Source: Didymodactylos carnosus
Lineage: Eukaryota > Rotifera > Eurotatoria > Philodinida > Philodinidae
Reading direction: 5' to 3'
Assembly (NCBI GenBank): GCA_905250885.1
Contig: CAJNOQ010002364.1
Span: 1 to 24,708 of the forward strand
Length of the DNA: 24,708 nucleotides
A model generated the notes under the pieces. That model made no database searches. It worked only from the letters and a program-made list of their open reading frames with translations, and was not told the origin of the DNA. Positions 9,471 through 21,095 of the stretch are shown here, in pieces (the first letter of the stretch is position 1; each line of letters begins with the position of its first letter). The position numbers and the translations under genes were made by a program.

Positions 9471-10401
9471 GTTTTGCATTTTTGGAAATATTCAATAGTT
9501 GTAAACTGATCATCTAAACGATTGAGTGGCTGTATTCACGAGTGAATTCGGAAGTTCTTTGCGCTTTCCTGCTCGAAAAGCTCAAAAAGATCCAGTCCCG
9601 CTAAAAAACGAAAAATACAAGCACTGATTCACCGCCAAAGGACTTATTTTTTTCAATCAAAAATATTGATTTTTATGTAAATGACATGCGCAATCTAGTA
9701 AGGATTCGTCCAGCAGAAACTTTTATATAAATGGGCGGACCGGCGTGAAATACGATCATAAACGTTTAGAAACTTATTTGGTTTCAAGGATGCAAAAAAT
9801 GCAAAAGACGAAGAGAAAAACTGGATTGTACAAGCCATATTACAATCTTATAGAGTTCCTGGTTTCTTCAGGTGGAAGACAATATAAAGAGAGAATGAAA
9901 AGGGCTTCTTCGCCAATACTTAAGCGACCCAAATAAAAGATAGAAAATTAGGGACTCTTCGACTTGGCAAAGTGTAAATGAATACTTGAATTCTACACCG
10001 CTGCCTCTAACGTGTAAAATCATTCATTTTGTATACATGGATTTGTTCCATCAAATGCCACAATATTTCCAGATCGCAATGCGTCTCTTCTCCTTTAACT
10101 TATCTTTCCACCTTCTGTGTTGTATCCGACGTTTTCATTATTATTAGACTTACAGCGAGTTTCAACATTGGACAAGAAGAGGGTTGCGTGATAACAGAGT
10201 GAGTCACAATATAATATTTCATAAATGCTTGAGTTAAACTCTGTATGATTTGTTCTATCTGAGGAAGTACAGTGATTTATTCTCATTTTCTTTGACTATA
10301 TATCATACAAGTTTCAAATCACGACATGAAACGTTTCAAAATTTTCCTTCTCCTACTACATCAATATTATATATAAATATGCATATGTATGCAAAGTGAA
10401 A
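9471..10401. other. No recognisable gene
   Basis: AT-rich DNA. A 63-codon, Lys/Arg-rich plus-strand frame (9745-9936) and a 63-codon minus-strand frame (10286-10095) show no family resemblance. No RNA gene was seen. Confidence 0.5.
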
Positions 10402-10617
10402 GGAGATAATTGTCTAATAGATTAAATGTTCTTCGACTTCTGGTCAATACACGTTTGAGAAAAGTTAATAAAACTTTTAATGTCGCTGAACGAGAAAAAA
10501 AACAAGGAGCAAGAGCCTTGTGTCCATTTGTGGATAAGAGTATTCCAAAACTGAGTGTAGCCTAGTCGAAGATACAATGGAAGTCTAACACATTTAGTCT
10601 ATTAGACTATTATCTCC
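10402..10617. mobile_element. 216-bp MITE-like inverted-repeat element
   Basis: Outer arms 10402-10429 and 10590-10617 are reverse complements over 28 bp with two mismatches (ggagataat...ttaaatgt). A further inner pair (cttcgact / agtcgaag) continues the symmetry with a small offset. No target duplication is obvious and there is no coding capacity. Confidence 0.65.
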
Positions 10618-11647
10618 ATTCGTTTTTCATATTGGTGCATAAGAATCATTTGCTCTGCCATCATACCATTGCTCCTTGAATAACTTTTTTTCCTCTGAAT
10701 GGAATTTCTAAAATGTGTTTTTGTTTTGTTTGTCTGAATAACGCCAACTATTTCAAAAAATATGAGCTCGTTATCTTCTATAGTTAAGTTACTGAGATAC
10801 GGCACATGCATTCTAACTATCCTCGGTGACGAAAATCCACATTTTTTGTATAGTGAAATACAGTTTCAAGAGTTCTCTGTATCATTGATTATTACGAAAG
10901 CATTTCAATTCACAGCTTTACAATTGTAGAAGCGACGTTTAATAGGAGGACAACGTGTGAATAATATGAATTATATGCTCGAATATTCCTTCCACTCTAA
11001 TTTTCTAAAGAATTTTGTCAGAAAAAGAAGTGGACAAAAGATTTACAAAATGACACTTCTGTTCAATCTAAAGATATTACCTCTTTCTATTTAAATAGCA
11101 TGTCATTAAATCTCATGTTAATAGGTTATTGTTCTATGTAGTTGTCTTTGATAATATGTAGTGGAATTTTGACGCCAGATACATATTAAAGAAAAATGAT
11201 TATGAAAATATGTTCATTCAAACAACAGCATCAGCAAAACATTTCAAGGTTTGATGTGCGTGATTGTTATAAAATAGAAGAATAAAAATAATTAATTGTC
11301 CATTTTAATTTCATTCAACTTTAGTACCTCATGTCACGAAAAGCAATTATATCAAAGTACCCATCTGCAGAAAAAGTAACTGATTAATTGTACCTAATAT
11401 AATAAGAATATATGCACGTTTTGTACTGCGTACAATTACTTTCAGTTAATAAGTGCTTATCTGCTAGAAGAAAGCTGCTTGTAGTAGACACATACAATTC
11501 ACTCTCCATATATTTTCTGATGTAAAAAATAACAGAAATATTACGTTTTATTAATCCGTTTTGTAATTATCAGAAGAAAAATGTGTTTTCTGGCGTCCAG
11601 TGAGACTTCAATTGTCTTTACACACATACACAGTCAAAAGTATTATT
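10618..11647. other. Upstream region of the GPCR; no gene recognised
   Basis: Very AT-rich intergenic DNA, with a 69-codon minus-strand frame (10811-10602) overlapping the inverted-repeat element's end and no domain. It presumably holds the GPCR promoter, but I cannot point to a defined element. Confidence 0.5.
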
Positions 11648-12649
11648 ATGTCTGATCCTTTATCATTGGTAATTGCCGGATTGTGTAGATATGTTCTACC
11701 CGTTAATATTGTTCTGGGTATAATTGGTAATCTATTTAATATTGTAATATTCACTCGCAGACAATTACAAAAACAATCATGTACACGGATTTTATTAGTT
11801 CAATCTATTATCAATATTTGTTATATAATTTTAAATCAACCAGTGAATACGTTAGCTGAAGGTTATCATATTGATTTACGTCTAAAATCTAATACATTTT
11901 GTAAACTTTACTTCTATATGTCCTACGTATTACTATTACAATCTGAATGGTTACTTGTTTTAGCTTGTATTGATCGATGGACATCAAGTTCTCTCAATGC
12001 TCAATATCGTCGTTTTAGCCAATTAAAAACAACTAAATATACAATACCAGGAATATTAACTATTTGTTGTTTATTATTTAGTCATGTACCATGGTATTAT
12101 CAAATTCAAACTGGATCAATGACTAGTGTATGTGCAGCATCAGATATTGTTTACAATAGATTTTTACAAATTTTCTATATGACTGTCTACTCGATATTAT
12201 CTCCAATTGTACTTATTGTGTTTGGTTTATTAACAATAGAAAATGTTCGACAACAACGACGTCGAATTCTTCCTCAAGAACCAACAGTTTTTAAAGTATA
12301 CCGTCGACGTGATCGACAAGTTATTAAACTTATTTCAATACAAACAATCACGTTTATTGTTGTTGTATCACCATTAGGGATGATGTCCGTTTTAAATGCA
12401 TTAACATTACCAACACCATTAATACAATTGAATATTCGTAAATTATTTCTTTTGTCAGTTTTTTTCAATCTATCACTTGGATTCTATGTGAATACACTTT
12501 TAGCGACGGTGTATAGACGAGAATTTTTAAAAGTTCTAAATCAAATATTTAAACGTTTACTTGGCTTAACAATTATTGAACGTCATTTCTTACAACAACA
12601 TCAACCAACATTTACATTCCAAAAATTTATTCAAAGCACAAATAATTGA
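11648..12649 (+). CDS. Rhodopsin-family G-protein-coupled receptor, intronless, orphan
   Basis: A 333-residue seven-transmembrane receptor at the plasma membrane. I start at the ATG at 11648; the open frame reaches back to 11600 only through a GTG. Approximate helices are TM1 15-36 (G27-N28, the usual TM1 Asn), TM2 46-68, TM3 84-107, TM4 132-152, TM5 173-197, TM6 228-250 and TM7 267-289. C85 at the top of TM3 and C162 in loop 2 can form the class A disulfide. The DRY box reads DRW (109-111). The TM7 NPxxY site reads NTLLATVY, so its Pro is replaced. Intracellular loop 3 is short and basic (RRRDRQ). Single-exon receptors of this peptide-receptor-like type are numerous in bdelloid rotifers. The ligand cannot be predicted. 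No break is visible, so it looks functional. Confidence 0.9.
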   Translation: MSDPLSLVIAGLCRYVLPVNIVLGIIGNLFNIVIFTRRQLQKQSCTRILLVQSIINICYIILNQPVNTLAEGYHIDLRLKSNTFCKLYFYMSYVLLLQSEWLLVLACIDRWTSSSLNAQYRRFSQLKTTKYTIPGILTICCLLFSHVPWYYQIQTGSMTSVCAASDIVYNRFLQIFYMTVYSILSPIVLIVFGLLTIENVRQQRRRILPQEPTVFKVYRRRDRQVIKLISIQTITFIVVVSPLGMMSVLNALTLPTPLIQLNIRKLFLLSVFFNLSLGFYVNTLLATVYRREFLKVLNQIFKRLLGLTIIERHFLQQHQPTFTFQKFIQSTNN

Positions 12650-14026
12650 ATTTTTTTTGTAACATTCAAGTGTATTATGACACAAAGAACTGATCGATTG
12701 TTTACATCGAGATTTTTGAACGATACGACTGAATACTCACTATATTGAGTCGGCTGCGAATTTTCTGATATTAATTATAAATTTAATTATAATTTTATTA
12801 ACACTAAGGCACGCACTATTATCCATTAGAGAAAAAAACAACAGCGCACACAAATCATACCGATAACTATGAAGAAAGAAGTTTCTTCTACTTGATTAGC
12901 CTTCTCAAACTAACAGATTGTACTCTAGGTATGCATTTTGGACTGAAGCCCAGTTACTAACGCTTAACCCTTACCCGGGCGCGCTCTTGAAGCTTCAAAT
13001 GTTGTAAAATACGTTTTGGAATTGCCTGTCAGTATAGGGCGTGGTATTTCGATATCACGGTGCCAGTGAAACGGTTAACAAAAGATGAGTTTTGAGTTTA
13101 TTCAAATTGTCCGACTAGTGATTAAACATGCGTTACATAGAGTCACTCGAAATTAACCTGCTCGATAATCGAGCGGATTTAAAACCAAGCAATGCCACAT
13201 ATTGGTTTTCTCTCATGCTGGGGGTGTCACACCCGTCTTTAAAAACTTTGAAACCTAAGTAGGAAAGTAGCTTTCATTTTTAACTTTTTAAAGTCAAACT
13301 GATTATTTTACCTCGTACATTCACCCCCGCAGTTTTATCCCTATTTATCCCACATATTTGCACCAAGTTTCGCAAAGGTTTAAAGCCACTCGAACGGATT
13401 TTAGATTTCTGACTCATCCATTTCCTCCCCGTCGGAGACCTCTACAAGTTGTTTGTAGTAGGTAAGATTGCAAGACAGGCGAAAGAGGTCACTAAAATTC
13501 ACTGGGAACATGACTTGATGCAAACCAGCGAAAATACTTCTTTGTAAGAAAACGTTTTAAGCATGCTCGAATCAACCACGTGAGAGAGCAATCGTTCTCC
13601 GTTTCGAATAATTTGAAATGGAGCGCACCTGGAAAACGTACGCTCTATGTCGAACGTCAAGCGCAAGCCGTTCGATGAACGAACATGTTCGGTAACAAAC
13701 CGTTCGGTGCCGATCAGCGATTCCTAGTTTGGGATTGTTGCATGCCTAGTTTGAATTATCTGCTGTTTTCTCTTGGAAGATTCTTATACCTATATTGATT
13801 CGCTAGCGTCGACTACGTAGGATCCTGCGTTTTTGTCACTTTATGTCATATTTTCTTTATTTATGATCAGATTGATTTTTGTAAGAGAAACCTAGAACAC
13901 CTGTTATATTTGGCTACTATAAAATTCTTGTTTTTGGGTGAGATATCTATTACTTTTGTATCAGAGTAATGAAAAAATTCTGCTCTCTCTCTAGCTTCTG
14001 GTCAGAGCTGATCATCTGCATAATTT
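12650..14026. other. No recognisable gene; small palindromes
   Basis: Intergenic DNA after the GPCR. I note a perfect odd palindrome gctcgataatcgagc (13160-13174), also echoed near 6467 (gctcgataatcgatc), and an AT-rich inverted stretch near 12770-12800. A GTTCG-rich patch occurs at about 13670-13715. The 82-codon minus-strand frame 14198-13950 has no family resemblance. Confidence 0.5.
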
Positions 14027-14058
14027 TTCGCTCCTGCGCGGTATCGCGCAGGGGCGAA
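14027..14058. repeat. GC-rich 14-bp hairpin next to duplication copy 2
   Basis: Arms 14027-14040 (ttcgctcctgcgcg) and 14045-14058 (cgcgcaggggcgaa) pair with one mismatch around a GTAT loop. It is conspicuous in an AT-rich background and lies about 150 bp left of the visible start of duplication copy 2. CTGCAG-containing sequence follows. Confidence 0.8.
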
Positions 14059-14842
14059 ATAAAATTTACCCGCGCTGCAGTTTGCAGGTTAGCAAAAAAA
14101 TATTTTGTTCTACACAGGCAGAGGTTGAGGGTGTAAACTTCTGCACTACCCTGCCCTGCAGATTGACTGTAGGTGGATCCTAAGGCGAAGTATAACAATT
14201 TGTTTTCCTACTGACCACTATCAGTCTGTAATACACACTGGTAATTATAGACTGTATCACCAGTTACGATTCACTATCCTTGTTCTATATTTTTCTCTTT
14301 CTGTTATCGTTATAGTCTTTTGTCATCTTCTATATACTAGCGTACAGCACATTTTAATGCGGTGCATGTGTCGACATTCAGACGCATTTTTTATGATAGA
14401 ACGAAAAAACAGAAACGTTTCGCTTATTTGCGTGGGGATGAATTATTATCCTGCCTATAAAAGACAAACGGATCAAAAAGGTGAACAAAATGTGCGTTAT
14501 CGTTATCTTCATCTTTCTCGTCTCGTGGTCACGGTTAGGAGTGCATCGGTTATTTTTTTGTATTTTTCAAAAATTCACAATAAATGTCTTGTATTTTCAT
14601 ACTGGTGGCATACAGAAATCGCTGTTTCCCCTTTGGACTTACCTGCGTTGACTTTCCTAACTATAATAATGTTGAGGACATGCTATAGAAATATGAAGTT
14701 AAGCCGTCTGTCCTTCAATTCCAGAAGTTCTATCCGAAAACAAAATGAAGGCTTACAGAGTTTCTCCAGTTTCCGATTTCTATTCCTTGAAAGACTCAAC
14801 AACAAGAAAGTAAAATACTAGCGTAAAAGAGAGAGACATATA

Positions 14843-17254
14843 TTAGAAATTAGTTCCTTTATAGAATTCGGCTACCGAATCATACTTCTGCAAGAGTTTA
14901 TTCGGTAATGCTTTTTCGAGTTCTTTGATCTGTGGTGCAGGATATAACCATGTTTTCAAGTCCGGTAATCTTCCTAGGTATTCCAACACGTAAGCAGCTG
15001 CTTTGACCATTTTTTCATAGGCAAACGGGTTTATATTAGCCATTGAGTCACAGGTCTGGTGGTAGCAGGGGTCGTGTATGGCACTTGCAATACCACCCTG
15101 TCCCTGTCCCAACAGCCGGTCGTAATAATCACGCTCCTCTTTCGTTTTCGTGTCGTCGCCGCCCGAAAAAAGACCCGATGCAACCACACCAGCTGCCAAA
15201 AATGGACCGTAATCACTCCGGCCACTAAATTCCGTGTACGTCCATGGCAGTGACTGATTAATAAACCAATCACGGTATAATTCTGAAAGTCGAATACTAC
15301 CCGGGATGGCGTTTGCTGGTGTTGTATTGCGATTAGCCGTTGTACCGTCATAAATACCGAAAATATAGTTTGGAGAGCCTAACATGTCATAATTAAGATT
15401 AACAAGATAATCTTGTAGAGATTCGTTCGCGTCAGATGTCTTCTATTATCTGCTAATCGCGCTGCTCAATTACTGCAGCATTATGTATGACTCTGACGTT
15501 CTAAACGAACAGCTTCTATACGTTCACCAAGGACCGTGCTACTCTTTGCTACATCAGCATGATAGGCAGAGCCGAGCAGACCTACTTCTTCTGCTCCCCA
15601 CCAACAAAATTTAACACGATATGGATACACTGGGTACGTTGACGTTTGAAGCAGACGAGCTAAATTTGCCGCCAAAACCAAATTGGCAGCACTACCACTA
15701 CCTGTTGAAAAAGGAAAATTAAAGAAAAACTTAATAGAGTAAATCCATGAAAGCTTTGATGTAAAATCTTCCTTAGCAGCTGCTTCAGTCGTTCTTGGTC
15801 TGCAGGTTAATCTCTATTTTAACTTCCCTACTAATTTAGTTTCCTTCCTCTCTGATAGTCTGTCTCTAGAGATAGGTCGCTTGCAGCTTGCGTCAGCAAG
15901 GCTTTAATTAAGAGACGGTTCGTTAGGAGTCGAAATTTGCTGTGACATGAGAGACAAACCTTTCTAGTGTCCAAAGATATCGTATTTCATATTTACTTTC
16001 ATCACTTGAAACTAAACAGTTTTTGTTGGGAACTATACCCTGTCGTTTAAAAAAGCAAATTCAGAAGATAGTTTGATGCACAAGGTTACTTTGCTATGAG
16101 AAAAACATGTAGGTTTTTGCCTCTTTTGATGCTCAACGCGAGTAACCTACAGTAGTACATGAATAACTTGTTGAAAGCTCATACAAAGCCTGTTTGCCTT
16201 AAAAACTAGAGAAACTATTTGCTTTACCGTTATCATTTATCCCCGGTCCTTCTGGCACACTGTCGCTGTGACTTCCAATGACAATCGTCTGTGTCGCATC
16301 TCCCGTGACCGTATGAGCACAGATATTACCAACAACCGTATTGGGTACATACTGCGCAACAATAGTTATTCTTACACTAGCATTTGTTGATGTATTTTGA
16401 GCTGCTTGAACAAGAATCGTTCCCAGTTGATAGGATAATCCTAAAGCAGGAAAGGTCGCATTTGGTCCAGCAGTGGCTATTACGGGAGTGAAGCGATCCG
16501 GTGCCGTTCCATCATTGTAAATTAGTATACCGGCTGCATTATATTTAGCAGCTAAGTTAACTTTCTCAACAAAAGTACATTCACCACGTATTACTAGAGC
16601 TATACTACCAGCAGCTGCATAAGGTAGAGCGGCTGACCAGTCCGAATCATCACAGCCGAGTCTTGGGATGATTGTTAGTCGGACGGGAGTCGAGAAATCA
16701 GCTGGTCTTGAGTAGGTCATGTGATAAAAGTCTTGTGCTGGACCCCAGGTGTAATTTACTTCAACGCCGTTTATGTAAGACAAGAAAACAGGCACACGTA
16801 GCAAACGCCAAGTTGAAACGTTGAAAAATTCTTGTTTTACTTCGAGATTTGAAAATTGAGAAAGATAATCCGTAATGTAATTAAGTGTTAGATTGAAACC
16901 AGCTGTACCAATAGCCCGGGTACCACCTGATGAATCGGCAATCCGTTGGAGTTGCGCTAAATGACCTAACATTTGCTCAGCTGTAATCGAATTCTGTAAT
17001 GATGTTGCTACAGTTGAAGCTACAGATGTTGCTACAGTTGTGCTGGAACTAATTGAGGACGGTCCTAGATCATTGATTTTGCTCATATTTTTAATTCCAA
17101 CGGCAAGCGCAGCTGCTGCCAGACCAATGGTTGTGATCGTAAACAAAACAATAAGAGACAGAACGAAATAAACGGTTTTTAAACTAATATAAGCAGCTGT
17201 ACTGGTGGCAGCTGCGTTTGTGTCGTAATGTGATGTTTTATTTGTTGTTAGCAT
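14843..17254 (-). CDS. Membrane-anchored M28 metallopeptidase with PA domain, copy 2 (3 exons)
   Basis: Duplicate of the gene at 631-3042. Exons on the minus strand are 17254-16228, 15701-15511 and 15442-14843. The predicted 605-residue protein is identical to copy 1 in every exon, including the membrane anchor (residues 28-54), the PA domain and the full M28 metal-site set. Both introns, including the 526-bp one, and all splice sites are also the same. No lesion is visible, so both copies look functional. About 2 kb of upstream DNA is shared with copy 1, so both probably keep the same promoter. Identity at silent and intronic positions argues for a very young duplication, gene conversion, or an assembly duplicate rather than selection on protein sequence. 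Confidence 0.9.
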
Positions 17255-19164
17255 CCTGATCAATCAGCTCTTTTCAAAGCGAAGGAGTTATTTTATACTG
17301 GGTGTTTTCAATTTTTGTAGGAAACAAAACGATTGAACTATGTGCTTATTATTGTTTTCATATATTAATCCATTTAACTTGTACTGTTTATGATGAGATT
17401 AAGAAAGTTAACAATTACCTGTATAGATGAATGAAACAAGAATATAGGTAGAATCAGATTAGTCACCACATGAAAAATAATATTCTCGTTCTTGAAATTT
17501 CAAAGGAGAGCTGATTGTGATGATGATTATGAGGCTCCTGTAATAAAAGAATATTCTTGGACTATGAAACGATAAGATAAAGTAATTTTTTTGTTTTATT
17601 TCTATTTTTATTACTTCAGTTTGTAATACTCTTCTTTAAACTGCTGAATAAAACGAAAAGCACTGGTATACTTAAGTTACGAATTTAATTTCAAGGCGTA
17701 ACTAACGTATAGAAAATATTCTTATCTTTTTTATTAGGTTAAAAAATGCTCTCAGTGGCCTGGAGCATTAGCTAAAGCTGGAGAATCAAAATCTAACACT
17801 TTGTAAAACGTTTTAGAAGTTTATCTTATATTTTTCCAAATAAGCCCCTTAACCTTGAAAACTATATTTTAAGCGTTCCGTCTAATTTGATGCCTGTGTC
17901 GGTTAAGAAGTGCGCCCAAATCGGTTTATCCTTTCGAAGAATACAAAACACCGATATTAGCTTAGGTCTTCAAAGATAAATACGCCTAAAAGGAACTGGA
18001 GCGTTTTTTTATTGAAAATCTGATCAATGATGATCTAGTCTGAAATATGTTTTCTATCTTAAAAATACATTTATGTAAACTCTCCAAGAAGACAAATACG
18101 AATGGAAGATGATATCTACGGTAGAATGCGCTTTCCCTACTTATTCACACTTATAGAAGCTTCATGGCTACGGTTCCGTTCAGCAGAGTTTGACTTTGTT
18201 TACTTTTGGTACCGAAACAGGCTTTCTCTTTCAAGTTGTCTGGTTGACCTTAAAGTACATAATAAATTCTTTAATGCAGAAAAAAAGATTCTTCTCTTTT
18301 CCCAGCAAGTAATGAAAAAATAGTTTCGAACTGTTTTCTGGATCTGGCTTCACAAAAATTCATCCTGTTTCCGATTGAGTAGTTGTGGCTTCTCTTTGGG
18401 TTCGAATAACTGAGTTCCTTAAAATTATAGTTCTGGCTATGGTCTAAGTTGGTTTATGTCAAAATAGATAGGCTAGGGAATATGTTTATTGATGTAGATA
18501 AAGATAAGAAATGTTCCTCTTACACTCTGCATACTTCACTTTCGACCTATAGGGGAAATGAAGACAGATTTTTCGAATGCCAGAATTCAAGGTTACTCTG
18601 TTGTTCGTTCAGATTTCAATAATGAGGCCAAACAGTAAGATTTCTCGCTACTGGGCTAGTGGATTCAGTATAGTTTTCGATTATTTGCTTATACATCCTC
18701 TGCGCAATAAAATTTTTAAGTTTCAAAAGTTATCGAAAGATAATAAAATGACTACTTGTGTAATAGTAGTAAATGTACCAGTCAACAAGTGATTTTTACT
18801 AACCGTTACATGTTGTTATAAGAACTTCAAAGATAAGCAATATAGAAAAACAGCAGCTATCTTACTTTTGTTGTATATTTTTGTCAAGTATTCTTCTTGC
18901 TTTTATAAAATAAAATTCATCTCGTCATGATCAACAAATAATAATAAAAAACTAAGGTAGATTAAAAAACAACAAAAACAGTTTGAAGAGTTACAGTTCG
19001 TCGATAGTACAAGTAGCATAAAAGCCTTTCTTGACTGACTTGAGAATTAAAGTTCTTTAGAAATAGACTCTCAATTAATAAAGAGCAGACGGAAAATCTT
19101 TCAAGGAAAATTCCATATACGTGCCATTAAGCTTTGTTAGTTTGAAGAGAACACCTGACTTTAT
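17255..19164. other. Upstream region of peptidase copy 2; no gene recognised
   Basis: Counterpart of 3043-4952, with no difference seen at the places compared. It probably carries the same promoter as copy 1. Confidence 0.6.
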
Positions 19165-19252
19165 GTGTTCTTAAGACTTTTTGATCAACTCAAGTCAGAG
19201 CCTGAGCTTTCGATTGATGAATACCGGAGGTATCTACCAGAGACCGAAACAG

Positions 19253-19397
19253 ATCGGGTTGACCCGCGGGTCGGATCAGGTCGAGTTCGGTCGGATCGGG
19301 TCTGGGTCAATGCAAAAGATATTGATTCGGGTCGGGTCAACTTACGTTGGGGCGGGTTCGGATCACGTTTGGTTGATCTGTTTCGGTTCAAACTCAG
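19253..19397. repeat. Degenerate TCGGG-type pentamer repeat (duplicate copy)
   Basis: Same repeat as 5041-5185, carried along in the large duplication without visible change. Confidence 0.75.
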
Positions 19398-19630
19398 GTC
19401 AATATAAGAAAAACTGCCTGAATTACCTAAACTTTTCCACTCATAAAAGGAAAAAATTACAGAAATCGTAAGGAATCTGATCATTCCTTTGAAAAAATTT
19501 CAAAACAATCTGACTAACATAACTTTTCTGTAGGAAAGAAGTGTTTCTTTACGAATGTGTACGAAAACATTTTCATGTTTCGGCTATACCCAAGCGTCAA
19601 CAAAAAATCTGGTATCGTCCGATTCATCTA

Positions 19631-20556
19631 CAGGCCAATCAGTTTATTTTCAAACGATTTGCATGCAGTTTTCCCTTACAAATCGTTTCAGAAAAAAAGT
19701 TCCTTACTATACCAGACGATAGACAATTTAATTCTCTACAAGATTATATATTCATTTTTAAGACTCATCTTTGATGTTTGGCATAGTAAGTCTAACAGGA
19801 AAAGCTTCAAACTTCTCAAGTTTACCTTCAAGAAATCGATTTTTTGGTAGAACCTTGCTAAAAATCATTTGTTCAACAAAACAAGGTAGACTGAAAAATT
19901 CAGCAAGAAATTTTCTACAATATGATGTCTTTTTAATGACAAAATAATGAGTTTTTCGATGAACTCGGAGCGAAAAAGAGTCTTTAAGAAAGGTCATTTT
20001 CTTCTATTTTTCGGACATCTTACGAGCGTTAGTGACAACCAGTATTCCCTAGTTTTTCAGATATAAGTTACACAGTCTAATAGAGCACGAAATTCTGCAT
20101 TTTTTGATCTATAAACTAATGATTTGAACTTTGGATTTTATACTGAAATGGTCAAAACTTCCTTTTAGTGCTAAAAACCTCGGTGGACTTGGAAGTTTAT
20201 GTATTAAAGCCACTCCAATTGAATTAAGTTTCCATCAAGTAAACGCTTTTGTAAAGCATGAGATTCTTGACAATTTGACTGTAATAAAATTATTTCAAAT
20301 CTTTTTGTACTCATTACAAGCAATTAAAAAAAGAGTGCAGTTTGCACTTTAAAACTGCGTCTTGCAGTTAGAAAATTTGGAGCTTTTTCTGTTAGACTTA
20401 CTGTACCAAATATCAAAGATGAGCCTTAAAAATGAATATATAATCTTGTAGAGAATTAAATTGTCTATTGTCTGGTATAGTAAGGAAGTTTTTTTCTGAA
20501 ACGATTTGTAAAGAAAAACTACATGCAAATCGTTTTAAAATAAATTGATCCGCCTG
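19631..20556 (-). mobile_element. ~926-bp element with long terminal inverted repeats, copy 2 (interior reversed)
   Basis: Same family as 5419-6355. Arms are at about 19631-19814 and 20374-20556, with ends CAGG and CCTG flanked by TA (19629-19630 and 20557-20558). The left flank and the outer left arm match copy 1, but the interior is the reverse complement of copy 1's interior. For example, the agagtgcagtttgcac stretch sits at the right here and at the left in copy 1. The right flank is unrelated to that of copy 1. A 73-codon plus-strand frame inside (20131-20352) is not kept in copy 1, so I do not call it a gene. Confidence 0.85.
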
Positions 20557-21095
20557 TATTTTCGTATTAGTCATGTTCTTATGCTTATAGGTAGAATCGA
20601 TGAAAGACCCCCCGAAAATAGATGAAAGTAGATCGTAACTGTGCCGATGTTTTGTGCAACTAGATTTTCACTAGGCTTTGAAGTTTTTTGTGAAAATAAA
20701 TTTTGCTATGTCACTCAACGTAGTCGATAACCTATCGTAAAATATAATTATTCTTAAGTCCTTTATATTCCCTAAAAAGTGATTCAGATCATCTCAAAAA
20801 CATTGCCACCATGATTTGGAGACGATAGTTCGATAATTCGAGCGCACTAAGTGAAAGTTCAAAACTTTTCCAGTGACAGAAAATACTATCTAGAAAAAGT
20901 CAATGAAATACACCACTTTTGCGACGAGGCATCAATAGTAGTATCACTTTTATTTGTCTATAAATCAACGCCCGACTATCCCCTGTCGAATGGCAAGAGT
21001 CACAAATTCCCGTCTCTATCAAATGTTATTCGAAAAACAGTGGCAGGCACTACGGTTTGAAACGGAGAGTACATGATCTTTTGTACAGTATAACG
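20557..21095. other. No clear gene; flank between element copy 2 and the TPR remnant
   Basis: This is the unique right flank of the reversed element. A 69-codon plus-strand frame (20851-21060, beginning at a GTG) could be an eroded upstream part of the TPR gene, but I recognise no domain in it. Confidence 0.45.

Larger units (their letters stand above)
14213..19814. repeat. Large direct duplication, copy 2 (~5.6 kb)
   Basis: Direct repeat of 1-5602, about 8.6 kb downstream of its end. It contains the second intact peptidase gene, the same TCGGG-type repeat and the left arm of the same inverted-repeat element. The DNA just left of it (14059-14212) has no counterpart that can be seen, since the window starts inside copy 1. 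Right of 19814 the sequence corresponds to the opposite end of the element interior compared with copy 1. Confidence 0.95.

Noticed and set aside
9745-9936. Basic 63-codon frame as a small DNA-binding protein
   Set aside because: Lys/Arg richness follows from A-rich DNA; no motif, and no supporting context.
14027-14058. Helitron 3' hairpin
   Set aside because: No CTRR terminus follows the stem at the expected short distance on either strand.
20131-20352. 73-codon frame inside element copy 2 as a transposase remnant
   Set aside because: The equivalent stretch in copy 1 (opposite strand, about 5650-5850) carries indels that break the frame.
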